Source: Calendula officinalis (Eukaryota > Streptophyta > Magnoliopsida > Asterales > Asteraceae). From it: a stretch of 64,000 bases of DNA. The stretch covers positions 78,881,234-78,945,233 of the forward strand of contig OY970827.1 in assembly GCA_963853835.1 (NCBI GenBank), given 5' to 3'. The first letter of the stretch is position 1. The number at the start of each line of letters is the position of its first letter. The notes under the pieces are model-generated. The model did no database searches. It was not told the origin of the DNA and worked only from the letters and a program-made list of their open reading frames with translations. The translations under genes were made by a program, and so were the position numbers. This document shows positions 11,133-23,411 of the stretch, in pieces.

Positions 11133-12359
11133 TGATGGGGTGCCTATATCAGTCTAAAGGAGCATAATTGTCAAACCACTAATCTTAATTAATCTGGTTA
11201 ATTTTAATTTTTTTTTAAAGATATCAAAGTTAAAATCAATCTAGATTAAAATTTTGTTCTTTGCCTAAAAATATGTTTTAAGATCATGGTGACGTCTGCG
11301 CAGGGAAAACAGAACCTCTAAGACCTTACAAAAGATTCCTTTGCATTACCATAGAAAAGATGCTTGATAAGACAATTGGTTTATGCAAGAAAGATCGCCA
11401 ATTGGGAAAAAGCTACATCCAAACGCTGTCATACTCCAATAATCGAACGGAACGTTTCAGCAAACTGTTTCGCATAAATTTCGTTTACGTTCGTTTATTT
11501 ATTAAACGGACCAATATCAACTATTTGTGTCCATTTAGTTAAATGAACCAACACGAATATATGTCTTGTTCGTTCATTTACGTTCGTGAACGTTCATTAA
11601 TTCATTCGTTAATGCTCGTTTGTGTATGTTAATTCGTTTATATTTGATAACTATATATGTTAGGTATCTTAAAAAGAGTTAGCTTTACTTACACGAATAA
11701 GCAAAAACAACCGTATAAAAATGATTATATGCATAAATATGATCTTTCATTTATCTTCATGAACAAACTAAAATCTTAACAAACGAACAGAAATACAAAA
11801 AGGTGTTCAATTCGTTTAAGTGTTTGTACTTGTTTGTTTGTTCGGCTAACCTTAAACGAACAAATATGAACAAGACCGTTTATCAGGGGAGGATATAGCA
11901 TAGTGTCTGCAGTAGCCCGTAGTCCCGTACCACTACTAATTTTTTTTTGTAGAGTAAAACTTTTGGTGTTACGATGTCACTATTAGATTAAAAAACCTAC
12001 CCAATAGCCCAAACACGTTGTTTACGGAACTAAAACGATTACCTCATGGCTTATGTTACATGTCGAACTAGTTAGTCAACGCTGATTTTTAATAATATTA
12101 ACATCCGGCTAAGCCTATTTCAGACATATCTTATTAATAGTCAACCTGAATTTCTATAAAATTAAAATCCAGCTAAACCATATTTCTGACATATCTTGTC
12201 ATGCACTTTCAAGTTTGCCATATTATATTATGCAATTTGGTATCTTATCATTCTTCACGAATTATTCTTAAATCTGTCTTGTTATCTGACTCGAGAACCA
12301 TATATATACGTTCTTAACTAACGCACCTGCATGAGAATGCTTGTTCATACAAGAAAACC
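11133..12359. other. Intergenic, CGTTCG-rich repeat and COBL upstream DNA
   Basis: From about 11440 to 11890 the motif 'cgttcgttta' recurs on both strands ('acgaacg', 'cgttcgtt'), a dispersed repeat of unknown class. The last 300 bp should hold the promoter of the downstream COBRA-like gene, but I could not name a clear TATA box. Confidence 0.5.
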
Positions 12360-15300
12360 ATGGTTTTGAGCAGATTTAGATTTAGACAAAATGTCATCAT
12401 TTCTATGTTATATTCCTGTGCAGGTTAGAACATAATTTTCTCTAATTAGATCTTATGTTCTAGCAATGTGCGATTACGTGGGTTTAAAGAATCTAACTAC
12501 TTTTATTTTGTTTTAGTTGTAGCGGCTTATGATCTTTTTGATCCAACCGCAAACATAACCATTACATGGGATGTTGTTTCTTGGACTCCAAATGGCTATG
12601 TCGTAAGTAATCTTTTGAGATTTGTGTAGAGGTTGCAATTTAAAATAAAAATGTTATCTACTAACGGGTCAATTTGGCTTATGATTTAGAGGTAATTACC
12701 AAAATAAACTAAAAATAAACCTCTTTTCCTAAAAGTAAAAATAACTTGTGCGACTTGATTTTCCTAAAATAAACCGTGCAACTTGATGTTTATTGTGCGA
12801 CTTCGTTTGGTAGATAGATGTTTTATGTAGAGTCACACGATCTTTTTTAGGAATTTTGGTTTTACTAGGTTTATTTTTGGAGATTACTCAAATCACCCAA
12901 CTTAATGCTTTATCCTAAGCGTCTAATGGGACAAATAGGTTGTAAATCATCCACAAATTAATGCTTATTGCATTTCATACACTTTAAGTTTTCAAAATAA
13001 AATAATTACTATTGTTGTACCGTAGTTTTATTAACCATATTTGACATTACATGTATATAAAAGGTGTGTCAACTCAACCCAACCCGTATAAGAAACAACC
13101 CATTTCAAGCTGATCCCATTTTGACCTGCTATCCAACCCGCGCTATTTCCCACCTCTAGATTTCTAACCAAATTGTGACGGTTACTTGCAGGCCATGGTG
13201 AAGATGAACAACTATCAAATGTACCGTCAAATCACTAGTCCCGGATGGACCTTAGGATGGACATGGTCAAAAAAGGAAGTAATTTGGTCAATGTTGGGAG
13301 CTCACGCAATTGATCAAGGAGAATGCAAGGATTTTCCTAGTCATATTCCACATTCTTGTGAAAAGAATCCAAAAATCATTGACATGCAACAAGGAACCCC
13401 TTACAACCAACAATTCCAAAATTGTTGCAAGGGTGGTATTGTAAGCTCAATGGGCCAAGATTTTGTGAATTCAGTTTCGGCTTTTCAGTTAAGTGTTGGG
13501 AACTCGGGGAATTCGTATAAAACAGTCAGTTTGCCTAAGAATTTCACCGTTTTGGGACCAAATCATGGCTACACTTGTAGCCATGTGTCGGTTGTGCCAT
13601 CTTCTGTTTCTTTATCATTTGGTGGCCGTAGAAAGAATCGGGCTTTGAGTAAGTTTCTTTGTTCCTTAAAGAATGGTTTTGTTTAGAGGTGGCAAATGGG
13701 TCAAAACAGGACGGATGGAGTTGGGCTGGGTTGATCTGCTCACTCCTTTGTCCTTTTTTTTTCTTTTTCTTTTAAAACTATTGAATATGTTAAATCTGAT
13801 TACAAAATTATTAAACGATAATCTAAATCTTTAAAATTAAATGCTTTTGGTGGTTGTATACAATAAAAATAGACTTTGGGTGACTTCAACTTGTTTGACT
13901 AATTTGGCCCGTTTTCCTTTCAACTCAAATTTTTATTGTGATTACAAAATTTTTATTAATTCGACCCGTCTAACATGTTTTATGACAAAATAAAATATCA
14001 ACCGACAAGTCACTACAATTACAAACATAGGCATTAGTGACAAAAGAAAAAGTGTCACTAGTTGGATAGATTTTAAGATTTTACTCATTTTTAAGAAAAC
14101 ACTGTGTCACAAATGTCTTGCCATCACTTGTATGTGTCAATATACGTTTTAATCTACCCGACCTTTACCAAAAAAAATTATGTATAGGTGACACATGTTT
14201 TCAAAGAGTAGTATTTTCTTTTTACTTTTTAGAGACAATTTTAAACGTGTCAAATAAACTGACATTTTTATGTTCAGTAATATCACACATTGGACAAAAA
14301 ATAAATATGTAACGTATGTGTATAATGATCATGGGATACTCCTCGCATAACCAATTGTTTTGAGTTGGAACCCAACAAACTTACATTTTCTTGTAGTGAT
14401 TATCGGGTCAAAATTCTGATGTGTTTTCGCGACATTTATCTGCAGTGACATGGCAATTGGTGTGCAGTTACTCACAATTGCTAGCCTCAAAAACACCAAC
14501 ATGTTGTGTTTCGATGTCCTCTTTCTACAACAGTGAGATCACCCCATGTCCGTCATGTGCTTGTGGCTGCACGAAGACTGAGAATTGTGTTAAGTAAGCT
14601 TTCGGTACTTAGATTTATGTGTTTTGTTAATGACAACCTTAGGGTTGTCTTTAAAAAATTATTACATGCACTGTTAGCCTGTATTTTCAAAAATAGAAGT
14701 GGAATTTCTTAAATGCAGGAGTCTTTATTAATATATGTAAAACTTTTTGAGCATGTCATTATTATTTCCCTATACCATATAAAATACTTAAAAAAATCTT
14801 GATTAAAATAGTCATAGAATTCTTATAACGTAGGAGGTACTCAACTGGTGTAGTAAAGCAATGCAGTCAACACATGTGCCCTGTTCGGGTTCATTGGCAT
14901 GTGAAGAAAAACTACAAGGGATATTGGCGAGTGAGGATCACTATAACTAACTTTAACTACAATTTTAACTACACTAAGTGGACACTTGTTGCACAACATC
15001 CAAATCTCAACAATCTTGTCAAAGTTAACAACTTTAACTATAAGCCTCTTCTCCTCTATGATTCAAGTAAGTTGATCAAAATTTGTTGGTTTATTGGGTC
15101 CAAATTCGAAACCAGTTGGTGGAAATACAAGGGAGGGAAGTGTAATTTAGCGAAAAATGCATTAGTGACACAATGAAAAGTGCGTCTATATTAGTGTTAT
15201 TACTGACACTTTTAAAAAAATGTTGGTGAAATCATTAAAGGTTATCTTTCATATTTAGTGACACTTTTTTTAAAACAAGTGTGTGACAAAAAGGTTAAAA

Positions 15301-16342
15301 ATATATTCCCTCACCTTTGTGCCAATCTTTAATCTTTGTCATGTGTGGGCAAAACACCTAGACACTTTTGCGACTGATACTAGTTTAGTGTCATATTTGA
15401 AGTATTAGTGACACATCTTGATGTAGACTCAAAATGACAATAATAAAGATTGGACATGTTGATTCAACGAAAGCGGGGACAATCTAACTAAAACCATGTT
15501 GATTCAAGAATTCCGTGGGATTGAACTTCAAAACATGTTCAACACAGAAAACACAATTTTGAGAGAGAAAATTTGATTTTTGTAAAAACATCATATGATC
15601 ATTGCATTCACTAAAACATACTTTAAATATGGCCCAAAAATTCAAATGGGCCAAAAAAAACAAACGGGTCATAAACTGGCCTAAACAAAGTCCAACAAAA
15701 TAAGGAAAAAACATAAAAACGCAAATAAAGTGTCCATAAATAGTGTTTTTGGGCCGGAAAGTTCGGTAAACTACCTACGACTGTTTATCATGTCATAGTC
15801 CACGTCGCATGCTTCGATTTGCTTACTCGCGGGCCTGAAACGGACACCCGGGGTAAAAGTTATGTCTTCTTCAGTTGAGCATTTTTCCTTACATGATCTT
15901 AGGCTTCTAGAGATACTAGGGCCGCTCTTCTACATTTCAATATTTTTTCTTATAGTGGTATGTCATATTTACTTTGAACGGGCCAACTAGCCCGACCCAC
16001 TTATTTTGCCACCTCTTTTGACACGTGTTATCGGTTTCAAATGCAGATGATACGGGTATGTTTTATGGAGTAGAGAATCTCGAGAACGACCTTCTAGAAG
16101 GAGCTGGTTTGAACGGAAACGTGTATTCAGAAATGATTCTTAAAAAAGATGACAAAATGTTCACACTGAATCATGGTTGGGCTTTCCCTCGTAAAATCTT
16201 CTTTAATGGCGATGAGTGCATAATGCCTTTGCCTGTTTCCTACCCGTCTCTTCCAAATTCAGTTCTTCCGGTTTCAGATATTAGACAGTTGGTCACTATA
16301 CAATTACTAGTAGCAATATTTTTATCATTTTATATATTTTAG
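12360..16342 (+). CDS. COBL: COBRA-like GPI-anchored protein, diverged tandem copy
   Basis: Plant COBRA family proteins sit on the outer plasma membrane through a GPI anchor and guide cellulose deposition. Six exons: 12360-12423, 12517-12602, 13192-13648, 14446-14593, 14834-15066, 16047-16342; 427 residues. In order: a short hydrophobic N-terminus, the cellulose-binding region (YDLFDPTANITITWDVVSW, GWTLGWTW), a Cys-rich block with the family's CCVS motif, the MCPVRVHWH block, NDTGMFYG, WAFPRKIFFNGDECIMP and a hydrophobic tail after PNSVLP as GPI signal. Exon 5 lacks about 15 residues present before MCPxRVHWH in the neighbouring copy (the KKGLNTP-like segment). The signal peptide is less hydrophobic than usual, so the exact start is less certain. 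Introns 3 and 5 hold CACTA-type sequence. Confidence 0.88.
14011..14398. mobile_element. CACTA-type MITE in COBL intron 3
   Basis: Starts CACTACAATTACAAACAT and ends ATTTTCTTGTAGTG, matching the CACTACAAGAAAA terminus of plant CACTA elements. Internal 'tagtgacacttt'-like motifs recur in other introns of both COBRA genes. The flanking triplets agt and att do not match, so the target duplication is not preserved. Confidence 0.7.
15418..15957. repeat. CACTA-like fragment in COBL intron 5
   Basis: Ends in TTTTTTCTTATAGTG, the reverse of a CACTATAAGAAAA terminus, at 15957. Its left part repeats the sequence at 5825-5975. I did not find an intact opposite terminus; 'tagtgacactttt' runs between 15160 and 15420 may be remnants. 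Confidence 0.5.
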
Positions 16343-17055
16343 ATAATTGGATTGACCGTTTGGATCTTTCTCTATTTATATGGATAATCTTACCAAAATC
16401 TCGACTCGTTTTTAAATCACGAGACTCAACCAAACTCGTTTTTACATATTTTGTTTCATTTGTTATAATCTTATTCGTCAATTTCCTTATTGTTTTATAT
16501 TTTAGTTAATAAATCTGTATTAGCTCCTAGAGTAACAACCGGGCTACATCTTTATATGCAATTACCACATAAGTGTTTAGCCTTTGGCCCGGTTTTAGCA
16601 TTAGACCCATACCCCTAAGACTATGTGTATCGCATGGTCACATGCAATCGGTCGCAAAGCCATTCTCTCCTACTCGACGCGTCCCACCACATTACGGGCA
16701 AATCAGGCAACGCGTCCCACAAGGTCAAGGGTCGGCCAGACGACCCTTGTAGGTCGCGTGATTTTTAAAGGGGAGAGATTTTTTCAAATGGGAATGAATG
16801 GTTTGGTCGCCTGGTTACATGGATTTGGTTACATGGATTTGGTCAGGGTTTGTAATGTGTTTGGTCGAGCTGATGTGACGCTGATTTGTCATGGGTGACC
16901 ACTGAAACACTCGTCACCCATTACTACTAGTCTAAGACCCCTGCCAACGGCAGGGGTGATGAACTCGTCGTGAGGGGTTCCTACCTCATCCCTCCTCGTC
17001 AGTAGCAGGAAGGGTTCCAAGAACTCATCGTGAGGGATGTGTGTGTTTGGTGTGT

Positions 17056-17086
<31 letters not shown>

Positions 17087-17350
17087 TAATTAGTGGACCA
17101 TCTGTTATGGGTAACAAGTCAGATCCTGCAAGTGTAACTTTACTTTCACACCTCTTGCTTGACATCTCAGCAAGCTACAAACCCATGAGTTAATCAGAAA
17201 AAAGAAAATATCTAATGAGGCATGCAACCACCATTAGGTAAGCTATCTCATGCACCTTATTTTCCACCCTTTTAATACACAACATATATTCTTCATTTGC
17301 TACTTCACTTATAATAATATCCCCAAAAAAGCCTTTTTGTCACCCGTGAA
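16343..17350. other. Intergenic between COBRA-like genes
   Basis: No gene. A GC-richer block (16560-17040) with 'gcatggtcac' and a small hairpin 'acccctgccaacggcaggggt' is followed by a 29-G run. The last 250 bp is the likely promoter region of the second COBRA-like gene. Confidence 0.5.
17056..17084 (+). repeat. Poly-G tract, 29 bases
   Basis: An uninterrupted run of G from 17056 to 17084. The length is uncertain in any assembly because such tracts are hard to sequence. It could form a G-quadruplex. Confidence 0.8.
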
Positions 17351-20300
17351 ATGGCTTTGAAGTTCATCTTATGGGCTAGTCTTCTTTTCGTGTATTCACA
17401 ATGCTCAAGTACGGTAAATTTGGTAACATGTTTTATGGAATATCGTAGAATCTAAATTTTGTTTAACTGTTTTATTGTAATTTCAGTGGCATTTGATCCG
17501 TTGGATCCTTTCGGGAATATAACGATTAAATGGGATGTGATCTCTTGGACCCCGGATGGTTATGTGGTGAGCTTCTTGTACCTATTATGTCACAACAAGA
17601 AAATTGTCGTTATTGACACATAAAATTAGTGTCACTAAAAGTTAAAAAATGCCAATAAAAGTAAATATCAGTCTGTAAAATGTTAGTATTTTTATCTACA
17701 CATGAACAAGTGTTAGTATTTAGGCTGTTAGAAAATATCGAGCTTATTTGTTGTTTGTTTGAAACTTTGAAAGAGTTAAGTTTTATTTTTAAAAAATTAA
17801 TATTTTTCCCCAAAAATTTTATTCTTGTGTTGAACAGATTTTAAAAACTAAAATCCATTGTATTCTTTGAATCAAGTGATTTTTAGATTAGATTATCCTG
17901 GATATTCTTAATTAAAGATTTTAAAAACTAAAATCCATTGTATTCTTTGAATCAAGTGATTTTTAGATTAGATTATCCTGGATATTCTTAATTAGAATCA
18001 ACGAGATTAATCTGTGTTATCGTTTTTAAGACTACATCCACAAGTTTAAGTAGAAATCGTTTGATGACCTTTATATGGCACCATATTTTCATAAAAAAAT
18101 GTCAATACAACCCAAAAGTAAAATCTTTGACACACACCTTTTAATAAGTGTCACTAAAAACTCAGCTATAGTGACACTTTTCTTATGTCTTGTATGTTTT
18201 GGGAGACTTTTAACTAGTTTATGTTTCCTTTCACGCTATTACTTTTCTACTTATCCAGTTTAACCCATTCGATATTAAACATAGCCCAAATCAACCCATT
18301 CTAAAAACCAGAGATTTAACCGCAGTGTAACTAAATAAACTTGTTGCAGGCAACCGTCACAATGAACAATTTTCAAATGTATAGACACATAATGAACCCG
18401 GGGTGGACCCTAGGATGGAATTGGGCCAAAAAAGAAGTGATCTGGTCAATGGTAGGAGCCCAAACAACCGAACAAGGAGATTGTTCCAAATTCAAAGGAG
18501 GAAACTCACCACATTGTTGCAAGAGAAATCCGGTTGTTGTCGATTTGCTTCCGGGTGTTCCCTACAATCAACAAATCTCTAATTGTTGTAAAGGCGGCAT
18601 AGTGTCTTCATGGGGTCAAGATCCATCGGGGGCTGTTTCGTCATTTCAAGTTAGTGTTGGTCTCGCGGGCACTTCAAATAAAACGGTTAAACTGCCCAAA
18701 AACTTCACTTTGCTAGCACCGGGCCCGGGATATACTTGCGGGCCAGCAACCATTGTGCCATCTACTGTCTATCTTACTCCTGATCGTAGACGAAAGACTC
18801 AAGCTTTAAGTAATTCTTTATCCCTTTTATTAATTTTGGCAATCATCGGGTTGAGGTTGGCCCAAAATAAAAAATTTCTTCATATATTAATTTTCTTCAA
18901 ATATTTAATATGTTGTCATCTTTCTTAGCCATTTCCCCCCACAAAAATAATACCTCCTCTGTATCATTTCTGTTTTTGTTAGTTTCAAAACAAATAATAT
19001 ATACATTGTTCATTTTATGGTTTTGAGGCAAAAGATTACAATTATGATTAACTTAGATTAATTGGATAGTTAGTGGTGAATAGATCTCACACTTTTTGAA
19101 TAAAGTGAGGTTAATAATAGTAAAAGTAACGATAAATGAGTCATTTCATTATATTAAAGTATATAGTTAGTGGGTGCGGGCCCCACTATGTTTTGCCAAA
19201 TAAGGTAATTTTTCAAAGTGTATCACTTATTTTGAAACACCTTAAAAAAGAAAAGTGTATCACTTATTTTAAATTGCAGGAAGTATATTTGTTATAATTT
19301 ACCTTATTTGGTAAATATAGTGGGCCAACACCCACTAATTATTTCATTTAATAAAATGAAATGACCATTTTACCTTTTTTTAAACATCATTAATATTACT
19401 TTAAAAATAATTTAAGAGGTTGTATGCATTTCACTATTAGCAACTTATTACAGTTGAACCGTTTAAGATAAAAACACAATCCAAATTGACCCTTCAATTT
19501 GGCCTCTTGTTTTAGACTAATTCTTAAGTTATAAGTGGTTGATTATCCGATCCGAATGCAGTGACATGGAACGTGACATGCACTTACTCGCAATTTTTGG
19601 TATCAAGACATCCAAGCTGTTGTGTATCCTTTTCCTCATTCTATAACGAAACCATCACTCCATGTCCATCTTGCTCATGTGGTTGCCACAACAAAGACAA
19701 ATGCATAAAGTACGATTTCATTATCAAATATGTGCTACAAAAAAAATATTAAAAACGGCTTAATAATATGATTTATAATAAACCGTATATTGCGGGCTTG
19801 TTTTGTAGGAGTGGATCAAAGAGGCTAACAACCGCGGGGATAAATACTCCAAGAAAAGATAACGAACCGTTGCTACAATGCACACATCATATGTGCCCGA
19901 TTCGGGTGCATTGGCACATAAAACAGAATTATAAGGACTATTGGCGCGTAAAGATGGCGGTTACTAATTTCAATTATAGGCTCAATTATACGCAATGGAC
20001 TCTTGTGGCTCAACACCGAATCTTAACAATGTGACACAAGTTTTTAGCTTTGATTATAAGCCTCTAGTTCCCTATCGATCAATAAGTGAGTCAATCTATC
20101 CTTTTTATTACAATGTCTTTGACTCTTTCATGTTTATCGTATGAACAAATATATTTAGAGACACAAAAGGAGGTGCAAAATGGGCATACCAAGCGGGTTG
20201 GATAAGGGGTCAAATCAAGCTATGGTTTAATTTGGTTGTTTTCAGTATCGTCCGATTGGGTTGACCCACAAACAATTTTATTCCCGTTTTTAAGTTTTTT

Positions 20301-21193
20301 ATTTACATACATAAATAATTTTTTAAATGTTTACAGAATAAACACTACAAAACAATTTAGGAGTTTGCATGTATTAAAAAGACGACTTTTAACAACATGT
20401 TCATCTCATTTTACCTGTTTGAGATAAAACACAACCCAAACTAAACAAACGGGCCAAAACTAACACCTCTACTAAATTGTAGGGGTATCCGGTATCCGAA
20501 ATCCGGGTATCTTAATTTCGGATACCGGATACGGATAGTGTTTTCAAGATTTTCAGGTACCCGATAGCGAAAAATTATCCAAAAATAAAAAATATCCGAA
20601 AATATCTGAAAATATGTGGAAAGTATCCAAAAAGTACCCAAAATATCTGAAAAATAACTGAAAAATACCCGAAAAATATTTGAATATTTTGTTTTATCCG
20701 ATACCTCCGAAATACGGATAGTAAAAAATCACTATCTGAAAATCCAGGTACCCGAAATTCGGTTATTTAAAAATCCAGATACTCAGTTTTAAACACCCTG
20801 GATCCGGTTGGATCTTGTGGCCTCTTCTTATCTTAGTCTCTTGTAAACTACGAATAAAACTCGACTAAAGATATGAATTTTTCCCTTTTCTTTTGTGCAG
20901 ATGACACTGCGATGTTCTACGGAATGAAATTCTACAACGATTTGTTAATGGAAGCTGGCCCGTTTGGAAACGTGCAATCTGAAGTGCTAATGCAAAAGGA
21001 CCAAAACACATTTACATTTAAGCAAGGATGGGCTTTTCCTAGAAAAGTCTACTTTAATGGGGAAGAATGCATGCTTCCACCCCCTGAGGCATACCCTTCA
21101 TTACCAAATGATGCTAACACCGAATCAATGATCATGATTTCTGCAATGGTGGCTTCTGTTTTTTGGTTGGTGCTAGTTCAGGCAAGATTTTGA
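17351..21193 (+). CDS. COBL: COBRA-like GPI-anchored protein with 1-bp frameshift
   Basis: Closer to Arabidopsis COBRA/COBL1 than its upstream neighbour. Exons: 17351-17408, 17487-17566, 18350-18809, 19562-19709, 19809-20085, 20901-21193. It has a signal peptide (MALKFILWASLLFVYS), GWTLGWNWAKKEVIWSMVGA, a CCVSFSSFYN block, LLQCTHHMCPIRVHWHIK, NDTAMFYG, WAFPRKVYFNGEECMLP and a hydrophobic GPI-signal tail. Exon 5 is 277 bp and one base short. At 20014-20018 the sequence CACCGAA stands where the family's QHPNLNN requires another C, so the frame as written stops at TGA 20032-20034 after 323 residues. Downstream codons and the exon 6 junction remain in the old frame. Either this is a very recent null allele or an error at a C-run. 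The exon 1 donor gtacgg is unusual but the only one that keeps frame. Confidence 0.85.
17836..17995 (+). repeat. 80-bp perfect tandem duplication in COBL intron 2
   Basis: Two adjacent 80-bp units (17836-17915 and 17916-17995) are identical except the last base. They start agattttaaaaactaaaat and end in ttcttaatta plus a or g. Confidence 0.9.
20480..20790. repeat. Degenerate TATCCG/CGGATA repeat in COBL intron 5
   Basis: Many copies of 'tatccg' and 'cggata' on both strands within 300 bp, for example ggataccggatacggatag. The style is like the GGAACC-rich hAT element at 27711-28513, but I could not define termini. Confidence 0.5.
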
Positions 21194-21407
21194 TACCGAA
21201 TGATTATGTTGTGATTAATACATGTATGTATGAATCTATGATTCTATTATGAATAGTATGATGTTCTCGCCAGTTATGACTATGTTTCTAAATTTATATT
21301 TCGTGTGAATAGCATTATGAAAGGGAAACACAATTTGTTATATAGTTAGTTTAATAGTTTTATCCTTATGTTAATATGTAGGGTGTTTATTGTAACATTG
21401 TCATATA

Positions 21408-21661
21408 CTCCCTCTGTCCCACAAAAAACTTCTCATTTCACCCTAAATTTTTGTCCTACAAAAAACTTCTCATTTCATACGTTTAATGGGCCCCACATTA
21501 TAAAATATTATTATTACTAAGGACCTCACCACTAACTATATTTCTCTCTCCAAACCAATATTATATTTTAATCAAAATTATTACCAATGACCCCACCACT
21601 AACTATTATCTTAAAACTTGTGCCCAAATGAAATGGGAAGTTTTTTGTGGGACGGAGGGAG
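21408..21661. mobile_element. Stowaway MITE
   Basis: Termini CTCCCTCTGTCCCACAAAAA and TTTTTGTGGGACGGAGGGAG are inverted, with TA on each side (21406-21407 and 21662-21663). This is the classical Stowaway structure of the Tc1/mariner superfamily. Confidence 0.85.
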
Positions 21662-21663
21662 TA

Positions 21664-21848
21664 TTACTTTTGATTAAAATATAAGATTTGATTGGAGAGA
21701 GCGAGTGTTTTAGGAGATACTTAGTAGTGAAAGTACTAATAATAATATTATTATATTAAGTGGGCCCCTAAGTTTGAGAAATGATAACTTTATTTAAGGA
21801 CAAAACTTAAAGGAGAAATGAGAACTTAATTTAGGGACGGAAGGAGTA
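21664..21848. mobile_element. Truncated Stowaway-like MITE
   Basis: The right half only, ending GAACTTAATTTAGGGACGGAAGGAGTA. It directly adjoins the complete Stowaway, so the latter may have inserted into or replaced its left half. Confidence 0.5.
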
Positions 21849-22456
21849 TATTTTTACAATGCATTACATAAATGATACAGTAAATCCTAACAATTATTTT
21901 TACAATCTCGAACATGATATCAAAACAACCATAAAGCCATTCACCATCACCCACCATATAATTTTTTTTTCGACCAACCCTTATCGTCGGTCAAAATTCT
22001 CTTGATTTTGACACTTGTCGGGATCAAGTAGGCAGATACAAATATCATTTCAATATGAGTAATAATATTTCTTCCTATCATATTCTTACATATTCTGATC
22101 ATGATAAGTGTCAAAATAAAAAATGATATGAGAAAAATAAATTAGTGTATGACATATTAAGTTTAGAAGTGAATAGATATGAATAGGTAGAAAAAGTAAA
22201 AAGAAATAGCATTTCTCTTTTGGTCACTAACTATTATGAATAGTGTAGGATTGAAGACAAAACGAAAATTTACTCAATGCAATAACAACAATAATCCTTA
22301 ATCAGATCTCATTTCATGAAATCTTCTGTCTGAAAGAAAATAATTTTATTACGTTTAATAATAAATTCGCAAATTATAAATAAATGAAAAAAATTAAGAA
22401 GAAAAAACAGAAATCGGGTATATTCGGTATCGAGAAAGTAAACCCTAAAAAGATGC

Positions 22457-22465
22457 AATCTTCCA

Positions 22466-22500
<35 letters not shown>
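22457..22500 (+). repeat. CT microsatellite in presumed 5' leader
   Basis: An almost pure CT run. CT runs are common in plant 5' UTRs, so it may mark the transcript start of the downstream FCP1-like gene, whose coding region begins at 23412. Confidence 0.6.
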
Positions 22501-22589
22501 AACCCCACGGTGGCGGCCGGTCTTCTTCATCTCCGGCGTATTCTTCTTATGAAACTTGGTCATTTCGCTAATTGGCAATCGTATTTGTG

Positions 22590-23158
22590 TTAATCGATCT
22601 CTATTTTATAGTTTTAATTTGAGATCTACTTTCTGGATTTGTTACTTCAATTATACTGGTAATTCATTCTTTCTCTCGCACATTTGCATTACTATAATGA
22701 ACTTCGTGCCCTTAATTGATATTTATGAATTTTGATGTTTATGTGATTTTCTCGGATTATTCGTTGTTAATTACGCAGTGGAGTAGTTTAATTTTCTAAT
22801 CACGTCATGCATTTGAGTAGACTCCTTTTGTTAATCGATCTCTGTCTTATAGTATTAATTTGAGATCTACTTTCTGGTTTTAGTACCTCAATTATACTGG
22901 TAATTCATTCTTTCTTTCGCACATTTGCATTAATTCAAAAATAAATGTTCTTTATCAATGGAATATCATTAATTCAATAAAATAAAAAAATAATAAAATT
23001 GCATTACAATACTGACTAATTTGAATAATGAACTTCGTGCCCTGAATTGGTATTTATGAAAGTTGTTTATGTGTTTTTCTCGGATTATTTGTTGTTAATT
23101 ACACAGTGGAGTAGTTTAATTTTGTAATCACGTAATGCAGTTGAGTAGAATCCTTGTG
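22590..23158 (+). repeat. Tandem duplication in FCP1-like 5' leader region
   Basis: Unit 1 (22590-22830, 241 bp) and unit 2 (22831-23158, 328 bp) are close copies, sharing 'ttaatcgatctct', 'tttgagatctactttctgg', 'gaacttcgtgccc' and 'gtggagtagtttaatttt'. Unit 2 holds an extra AT-rich stretch of about 87 bp near 22935-23020. The duplication lies in what is probably a leader intron ending at 23405. Confidence 0.8.
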
Positions 23159-23411
23159 TTCATCACTTATTTTCCAACTGTTTGATGAATTGTGTAGTTG
23201 TATTTGGTTAAATTTACTTTAAATAAAAGTTGACTTTTATTTTGTAATTACATAACGTAATTGAGTGGAATTAATGTTATTTTGGTAGAAAATAGACTGA
23301 ATATATATTGGGAGTTTTCCTAATGATTTGAAAAGAAACAGGTGGGAATTATTTGTAGATATGAATTCACATTATTAACATTTGAATTCCACTAATCATT
23401 TTCAGGAAGAA

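Larger units (their letters stand above)
21194..22300. other. Intergenic, Stowaway MITEs
   Basis: 3' flank of the COBRA-like gene, then one complete and one partial Stowaway MITE, then unassigned AT-rich DNA. Confidence 0.5.
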
